Origin: Hypomyces perniciosus
Lineage: Eukaryota; Ascomycota; Sordariomycetes; Hypocreales; Hypocreaceae
DNA: 64,000 bases
Assembly (NCBI GenBank): GCA_008477525.1
Contig: SPDT01000007.1
Span: forward strand, 1,488,001-1,552,000
Reading direction: 5' to 3'
Shown: positions 57,412-64,000 of the stretch, one piece after another
How positions within the stretch are numbered: position 1 is the stretch's first letter
Layout: every line of letters starts with the position of its first letter
Translations under genes and position numbers: made by a program
The notes under the pieces: generated by a model
What the model was told of the DNA's origin: nothing
Seen by the model: only the letters and a program-made list of their open reading frames with translations
Databases searched by the model: none

Positions 57412-60400
57412 ATGAATCGCCCTCAAGAGCGCAGCAAACCTGGAGCCAGTTTTGCATTTAAGCCCAAGAATAATCTACATTCTGCTGAGCAGTCGTTTCC
57501 CTCCAACCTGTCCCAGAAGACAAAGCCCAAGAAGCCCAATACTCACCACACCTTGTTGTCTCCCAACCACAACCCCGCCAACACCATCGTCCTTCGAGAG
57601 ACTGACAGCTTCAACAATATGGTCAAGGAGCGGGCACCTCCAAGGCACCTCTGCAGTCGGCCAGTGGCAGCGATGAAAGCCTCGGACGGGAAAAGTCTCC
57701 AGACAGCGACACAGACATCAGCGCTCTGATCAGCGGCTGGTCGTCTCTCAAGGGAAATGTTTTCGAGCCCAAACCAGCCACACGATCGCCGCCGCGACGG
57801 ACCACCCGACCTTTGGGCATCCAACCAAGATGGTCTCGTCTCGCAAGCAGAAAGCCGACATCTTCATCCGTCAGAAGACCCGGCCCGAGCACCACCTCGA
57901 CAATAGGGTATCTGGCCCTAAGGCACCTGCCTACGAGGACCGCAGGGCACCCCCGCTGCCTATGTTCAACTCGAATATGTCAAAGACGTCACCGTCTTCT
58001 CGGTATGGCGAGGAGGTGTTTTTTACAGACCCCGCTAAGGCGAGCGAAGACCTCAAGGCCTTATTGGAAGGAGGCATGGAGGGTGATGATGAAGAAGGAG
58101 TTGAAGACGAGGGGAAACAAGAGAACTCAGGGGACGAGAAGAAGTCTGAGGCATCAACAGAAGGCAAGACTCTGTCAAAGACTCTAAAATCATACAAAAG
58201 GATGGTGTGGTAGAAGGCCTGAAGGTGCAGCTTCTACCTCATCAGGTGGAAGGTGTCAATTGGATGCGCGGGGGTCGTGAGCTTGGCCCCGTAAAGCGTG
58301 GAAAAGTGCCCAAGGGAGGGCTCCTTGCCGATGATATGGGACTGGGAAAGACACTACAGTCTATTTCACTGATTCTAATCAACCAAAAAACCGCCAAAAG
58401 AAGACAAGGGCTGAAGAAGCATTTTGAGGGTATTGAAAAGACAACCCTCGTTGTGGCCCCCCTGGCGCTGATCAGGCAATGGGAGCAGGAAATCAATAAT
58501 AGAGTTTCCAGGAAAAACGGGCTGAAGGTTCTGGTACATCATGGTCCTCAACGGACGAAGCGCTTTGAGGATCTCAAGAAGTACGACGTTGTCATCACGA
58601 CATACCAGATCCTCGTCTCCGAGCACAACAATTCATCTGATGATGACAAAGGGGTGAAGGCCGGTTGCTTTGGTCTTCATTGGTGGCGAATCATTTTGGA
58701 TGAGGCGCACACGATCAAGAACCGCAATGCTAAGGCGACCAAGGCCTGTTGTGCTTTGCGCTCCGAGTACCGGTGGTGCTTGTCAGGCACGCCGATGCAG
58801 AACAACCTCGAGGAGCTGCAATCGCTCATCAAGTTCTTGCGTATCAAGCCGTATGATGATATCAGGGAGTGGAAAGAGCAGATTGAGAAGCCTATGAAAG
58901 GTGGCAAGGGACACATTGCCCTTCGGAGACTTCATAGTCTCCTTCGATGCTTCATGAAGAGGCGAACAAAGGAAATTCTCATGAAAGAGGGAGCCCTTAA
59001 CCCTGGTGGAAAGCCCAGTGCTGAAGGAGAAGCTTCTACGACCGGATTCAGAACCACAAACCGAAAAGTCGTGACCATCGCGGCAGAACTCACACCTGCT
59101 GAGCGCAAATTCTACCAGGGCTTGGAGGCCCGAGCGGACAAGAGCATGACACACATGATGCGCAACAAGATCAGCTACGCCAACGCGTTTTCCCTACCCT
59201 GCTACTTCGCCTGAGGCAAGCATGCAACCATCCGAAACTGGTAGAGGGCAAGCTGGATAAAGATAAGGATGCTTTATCTACTGATTCAAGTCAGAAGGCA
59301 CCAGATGCAGATATCGACGCCATGGCAGATCTGTTTTCAGGAATGGGCATCACCACAAAGAGCTGTAGCATCTGTGGCAGACCGGTATCAAGGAAGAGGG
59401 CGACCTTGGCAAGGATAACTGTGCTGAGTGTGCTGAAGATCTGGCTTATTTCAATGGCCCAGAGAAACCGAAGAAGAAGAAGTCGAAAAAGAAGTCCAAA
59501 GACAAGAAGAAAGACAAGAAGACAGACAAGAGGAAAGACAAACGGGACGAGAAGGTAGATGATGATGAGGAAGAGGAAGAGGAAGAGGAAGAGGAAGAGG
59601 AAGAAGAAGAAGAAGAAGAAGAAGAAGAAGAAGAAGAAGAAGAAGAAGAAGAAGAAGAAGAAGAAGAAGAAGAAGAAGAAAAGAAAAGAAGAAGAAGAAG
59701 AAGAAGAAGACGAAGAACTTAGACAACAGACCCGCCGCGCTCGAAACCGGAATGCGATCATTGATAGCGATGATGAGGGAGACGAGGGAGAAAAGGAAAA
59801 GGAGGCAGATACAAAAGCTCGTCGCCCTCGCAAAACCGCAATGCTGTCATCGACAGTGATGATGAGGAAGAAGAACCTGAAGGCAGCTGGCTCGTACCTG
59901 AGGGCGAACAGGGAGACCTTCATCTTGGCAAGGCTGGAGGCGAAGAGGATGAGAATGCGGAGGGAGGCGAGACTCGATCGGTTTCAGAAGACTCGGAAGA
60001 CTCGGACTCGGAAGACGACAATGAAAAGGCCAACCTCAGCAGCTTTGTGGTGGATGATGACGTCGCTAGGAAGGAGGCAGGATACAAATCTGCCGATGAT
60101 GCTTCTGATGACGACGATTCTCTGTTGTCAATCTCTGCAATCACGAAGCAAATGGCTGCCCAAACTCTGGAAGACAAGCTTGAGACTTCTCAAGTGACTA
60201 TTTCTGTCGCTGATTCCAAGTCTGAAGCCGACGATGACGATTCTGGTTCTGACGCTGACTCCGAATCATCCGAAGAGGAGTCCGAACTTTACTCATCAGA
60301 CGACGATGAGCAGCCTGGCACACGGATCCTCGCGTCAGCTAAGATTCGAGAGCTCATTAAGCTGCTACACGCCGAAGCAAATGAGCACAAGTTCATCGTC

Positions 60401-61070
60401 TTTTCACAATTCACCTCGATGCTAGACCTGGTTGAGCCGTTCCTGCATAAGGATGGCTTCGAGTTCACGCGCTATGACGGTAGCATGAAGAATGATGAGC
60501 GTGAGGAGAGCTTGCGCCGACTTCGCGAGGATAAGGCCACGAGAGTGCTGCTATGTAGTTTGAAGTGTGGTAGTTTTGGGCTTGAACTTGACGGCTGCGA
60601 CAAGAGTCATCATTATCGAGCCGTTCTGGAATCCCGTAAGTTTCTTTCTCCCAGGCACGAAAAGCTTCCTTGAGAATGCAATACTGATAGTACCATCATT
60701 CTAGTTCGTCGAGGAGCAGGCCATTGACCGTGTCCACCGTCTCACCCAAACCGTCGACGTTATCGTCTACAAGCTTACCGTCACCAAGACCGTCGAGGAG
60801 GGTATTATCGACTTACAGGAGAAGAAGCGCCTCCTGGCTGAGCAAACCATCGAAGGCAGCGCCAAGAAGGGTGCCCTCAAACTCGGTCTTAACGAGATCA
60901 TTGACCTCTTCAGGCCGATCCATAGCCGAGGCGATGATTCGTTCGCTGACTATGACGATCCGGATGAAGACATGCGCCGCAGGGCAAAGAGTGCTATGTC
61001 CTTGATCAAGAAGAAGCCGAAGGGTGGCGTGTTGAGGCAGGAGAACAGTGTGTATGGAAGACGGTGGTGA
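57412..61070 (+). CDS. Snf2-family DNA-dependent ATPase with RING-like zinc site, several frameshifts
   Basis: Chromatin-type ATPase of the Rad5/Rad16-like (DEAH, split-domain) group. Start [14 protein letters not shown]. The longest intact block (58216-59190) has helicase motif [20 protein letters not shown], Ia [15 protein letters not shown], motif [12 protein letters not shown], motif [17 protein letters not shown], and RRTKE. Then come [14 protein letters not shown], a Cys-rich RING-like patch (SCSICGRPV...[14 protein letters not shown]), a Lys/Glu-rich insert with a long GAA repeat, the C-terminal lobe ([54 protein letters not shown]), an intron at 60636-60705, and [18 protein letters not shown] to the stop at 61070. 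The frame breaks near 57627, 57830, 58170, 59190, 59385, 59700-59850 and 60590. Nearly every part survives in order, so indel errors in the sequence are suspected; a recent pseudogene is possible. Confidence 0.8.
59565..59712 (+). repeat. Long (GAAGAG)n/(GAA)n repeat in the helicase gene
   Basis: About 150 bases of almost pure GAG/GAA triplets, interrupted by GAAAAGAAAA near 59680. In the gene frame it would encode a long poly-Glu run in an acidic linker between the two helicase lobes. Such tracts are unstable and hard to sequence, so length and frame here are uncertain. Confidence 0.92.
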
Positions 61071-61564
61071 GGGGGATATGCATATCTGGAAATGGCAAGG
61101 CATTCGGGGCTCGGAGGCATTGTCGTTATTTGGCGTTTGGAGGAACCCTTTTCGTCAGAACTCCTTGTAATGATCATGTATGGGAAACGTGATATGAAAC
61201 AAAAGCTATATGAACCTATTCCCCCAAACTGCATGAGACATACACGTCACAAGGTACAGGCAGACGCAAATATTACTCCATTTCGGTTTGCCAAGTCAAA
61301 ACAACTTCAACATCCTCCTCTTTGAATACCTCAGAACTAAGCGGCACACCAAGAAATGAATTGAAGGATATGAGTCCGTCATTGCTGGTACTTTACAAAA
61401 AACACATCAAAGAAGTAAGGCAACATATGGGACACCAGGGGATAAAAAGTAGGTCATTTGGTCGTTGTTCGTTTAATACTCCCATCCATCACATTTTCGT
61501 GCTTGTCATTCCCCCCTTGTTTTCATCATGATTATGTGTTCCGCAGTGATTTTATATCAACATA
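61071..61564. other. Convergent 3' intergenic stretch
   Basis: About 490 bases between the helicase stop and the Hse1 stop; nothing recognised. Confidence 0.5.
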
Positions 61565-63884
61565 TTAGTAGACGCCGGGCTGACGGTAATAGTCGCTCGG
61601 AGCAGGTGCACTTGGCCCGTCCGCCCCTGGCGGAACATATGGCTTGTATTGCGGTTCGTTACTTCCAGTCTGACTGGGCAATCTCTGGCGATGATCGTAG
61701 GCAGCTCCAGAGGTTTGCAATGGTGGAGGCGTCATCACACTGTGCGGAGGTTGAGGGGCTTGTCCTGCGGGAGCGGGAGGAAGTGCCTGCTCTGGGGTTG
61801 ATAGCTGTGATAGGGCGTCTGCTGGGTGTATTGAGCCGGCGGAACGGTGTTTGCTGGTTAGCGACAGGGAGGTCGTCCTGGGAGTAAACCGAGCTTGTGT
61901 ATGTGATGGCAGAGCTAGGGTTATTGGGGGCAATAGGTGAGTCGTAGACGGACGTTGCTAGCTCCTGGGCACCATACGTGCTTTGTGGCCGTTGCCCTGG
62001 AGCTTGTGAATAGGGTGCCGCTGCGTTATGGATCTGCGGCTGCGAATAAGGGGTAAAGTTCTGTTTTGGGGAGGTGGCGATGTGTTGATGTGAGGTGGCT
62101 GCTTGCCATCAGGTGGAATCCCAGAAGCGTCATCTCTTGGAGGATATTGTTGAGCTGCTGGTGGCTGACCAGTAGCACTATGTGATGATACCTCAGATCC
62201 GGCGACGTAGAAAGGTGCACCTTGTCCGGGCGCACCAGGTTGCTGGAAGTTAGGAGGCGGGGAAGAAGGGTACTGGGGCCGATCTGAATACGAGCGGGTC
62301 AGCAGAGTTATTCATAGCCAAGATCTTGTCAGCATACCTTGAGGCGCGGGAGTGTAGAATCTCTGGGGATCTTGCTGCTGCTGCTGCCCTGGGTAGGGCG
62401 CTCCGGCAGGTGGGTAGCCCTGGCCTTGAGGTCCGGGGCGCATAGCATACTGCTGATAGTTGTGCTGTGGAGGATGAGACATGGATGACTCCAGCAAAGC
62501 CTCGTAGTCCCGTCGAGCCTTGATGAACTTTTCGTTCAGTTGTGTGAAGTCATCTACGGGTGGTGTTAGCATGTATGTCCGAGCTGCTGATGGACTCCGG
62601 GGAGAGTGATACCTTTCTTCTGAGAGTACTTCTCAATCAGTTTAATCAGCTTTGGTCGAATAGCCAGAGTCTGGTGATAGAGCTTCTGCCATCTCGTTAG
62701 TTCTCACGGTCATCTCAAGCTATTCGAGTCGTCTCCAACATACTGAAATCTCCTCATTATCCTCCTCTCGTGGCGCCGTGTTCGACGCACTCAGCAGAGT
62801 TAACAGCTTCTCCACGTTCTTGATCTCCGCAAAGACCTCTGCCTCCATCTGTGCCTCCCGCTGTAGCTCATCAGGTGTCGGGTCCGTTAACTTCTCGACA
62901 TAGTTCAGGGGAAATATTCCGTCTTCCCCTTGATCGATCCTCGCCACCAGTCTTTGTATACGCTCTCGAGAACGGCAATAACATCACCCTTTTTGAATTC
63001 TAGTTCACCGGGCTCAGACGGCACAAAGTCAAACAGAGCACGCACTCTGCTGACAGTCGCCGCAGTCGTACCAGATGGAACAGCAGCAGGAGCGGGCGAA
63101 GTATTCTGCTGCTGCTGCTGCTGTTGTCCACTTGGTCCTGCCTGGGAGCTCGGCATTGCTGGCGACACCTTCTTGCGCTCCTCATCCTGCAGACTAAGTT
63201 TGAGAGCCATCTGCAACTCATCGTCCTCCTTTTGCCGATCCACTTCGGTAAGGCCCTGCTTCTGCGGTGCGCTCGGCGGCTGTAACGTCGGGTTGGTTTG
63301 TTTCAATCGGTGATAGGCGTCCTGCATGACGCCCAACTCGGCGTCGCTGCTGAACATGTCGGTCCACTCCTTCATTTTCTCCAGGATCTTGCTCTTGACC
63401 TGGGTGTGTGTATTTCGGTCGTTGGCCAGCTTCAGCAGGGCGTCTGTGAGTGCGCGGCTGGAGACTTCGCGGTGCATCTGCTTCCCACAGTTCTGGCATA
63501 GAGCGTGCGCGAGCTGTTCGACATGGCGGCGGGTGTTGGTTAGCTATTCACATCGTATAGAAGACAAGAGAGAGGAGAGAAGAGGTGGGAATCGAACCTC
63601 GAGAGTGTAGAGCTGCACGTTGGCGTTGCGGTGGGCGAGCCGCTTGATCATGCTTTGAACGGCTTCCTTGGGTCCATTCTGGTCACTAGACACCTTATCG
63701 CACACTTCGATGATGGCGCCCCAATCTTCCGACGTCAGGTTCTCGTCCGTCGCCTTGGCTGCAGCAGTGTCAGGAACATGTTCCCCCGCACGACAGATAG
63801 AAATAGATGTAGGTCTGTCCCCATGTTCACGGCAAACTCACCTACGAGGTCGTCAAACGGCCCAGCCGCCGCTGCTCGGAACAT
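61565..63884 (-). CDS. HSE1: ESCRT-0 subunit Hse1 (STAM-like), six exons, with frameshifts
   Basis: Endosomal sorting protein that pairs with Vps27 to gather ubiquitinated cargo. Exons: 63884-63842, 63758-63598, 63513-62744, 62685-62613, 62553-62338 and 62283-61565. Start MFRAAAAGPFDDLV. The VHS domain covers about residues 15-145 (ATDENLTSEDWGAIIEVCDK, VQSMIKRLAHRNANVQLYTL, CGKQMHREVSSRALTDALLK). A ubiquitin-interacting motif lies near 165-180 (DDELQMALKLSLQDEE), a Gln tract near 200, an SH3 domain from about 224 (VRALFDFVPSEPGELEFKKG), then the helical GAT-like core and a Pro/Gln-rich tail ending YYRQPGVY. The frame breaks in the SH3 domain near 62935, where one G seems missing (ACGGAATA before FPLNYVEKL), and at least twice in the last exon (near 62065 in a C run, and near 61800-61860). 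Adding one base in exon 3 makes all exon phases agree, which points to sequence error. Confidence 0.85.
63101..63127. repeat. (CTG)n/CAG coding microsatellite in Hse1
   Basis: About eight CAG-type codons on the minus strand encode a poly-Gln run between the ubiquitin-interacting motif and the SH3 domain. A smaller similar run lies at about 62370-62385. Confidence 0.85.
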
Positions 63885-64000
63885 GGTTGCTGTCGGTGCT
63901 CTGTGGTGATGTTATTGGCGATGACGTTGGTGAAGCTTGAGAGCGATCGCAAGGCCGTCGTCGCCCTTTGAGAAGACGCTGTTGGTGTTTCTTTTCTTTT

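Noticed and set aside
59291..59923. Poly-Phe/Leu open frame opposite the helicase
   Set aside because: Produced by the reverse strand of the GAA repeat; not a membrane protein.
63587..63601. tRNA B-box-like GGTTCGATTCC on the minus strand
   Set aside because: Flanking bases do not pair as a T-arm, the upstream half would lie in Hse1 exon 2, and the element is simply the 5' end of an Hse1 intron.

Overview
This window is nuclear DNA of a filamentous ascomycete, most likely a Eurotiomycete (Aspergillus/Penicillium-like). The genes carry 50-70 nt GT..AG introns with CTAAC/CTGAC branch sites. They include a PSTAIRE CDK of NimX type, a PclA-type cyclin, a Not1 scaffold, seipin, an F-BAR/SH3 cytokinesis protein, an ESCRT-0 subunit, a fungal DUF7918 protein and a mitochondrial Oms1-like methyltransferase. 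There is no operon structure, CRISPR array, rRNA or convincing tRNA.

Layout. 0.3-1.7 kb: an Fpg-type DNA glycosylase (minus) with a GC-AG first intron. 4.0-7.3 kb: the sulfite reductase flavoprotein subunit (minus), divergent from a copper P1B-ATPase (9.2-12.5 kb, plus) across a 1.9 kb promoter region. 14.5-15.6 kb: a Pho85-type (PclA-like) cyclin (minus), followed by a gene desert of about 7.5 kb full of a short palindromic motif. 23.2-24.3 kb: the mitotic CDK NimX/Cdc2 (minus). 25.2-26.7 kb: an Impact/UPF0029 protein (minus). 27.0-28.3 kb: an Oms1-like methyltransferase (plus). 28.6-29.9 kb: a GDS1-like winged-helix protein (minus). 31.7-32.7 kb: an F-box-like protein (plus). 33.3-34.2 kb: a PhzF-like isomerase (plus). 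34.7-41.5 kb: NOT1 (minus), divergent from a Cdc15/Hof1-like F-BAR protein (42.2-45.4 kb, plus). 45.9-47.2 kb: seipin (plus). 47.9-49.7 kb: a DUF7918 protein (plus). 50.8-52.0 kb: a secreted bacterial-type solute-binding protein (minus).

The right end differs from the rest. It holds a decayed beta-lactamase-family serine hydrolase (54.6-55.5 kb), an NTF2-like gene (56.1-56.8 kb), a Snf2-family helicase (57.4-61.1 kb) and an Hse1/ESCRT-0 gene (61.6-63.9 kb). The last three are recognisable along their whole length but are interrupted by single-base frameshifts, often in homopolymer runs. Genes in the first 52 kb, including the 6.5 kb NOT1 coding sequence, show none. Local sequence or assembly error is the simplest explanation; real decay is the alternative.

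The most striking unexplained signal is a dispersed 9-mer family, TACGGAGTA/TACGAAGTA and its reverse complements. There are about 32 exact copies, none seen inside an exon, and 15 of them lie between 16.2 and 21.1 kb upstream of the cyclin gene. Head-to-head copies overlap to form perfect 16-18 bp palindromes. I found no gene cluster that clearly constitutes a new multi-gene system.
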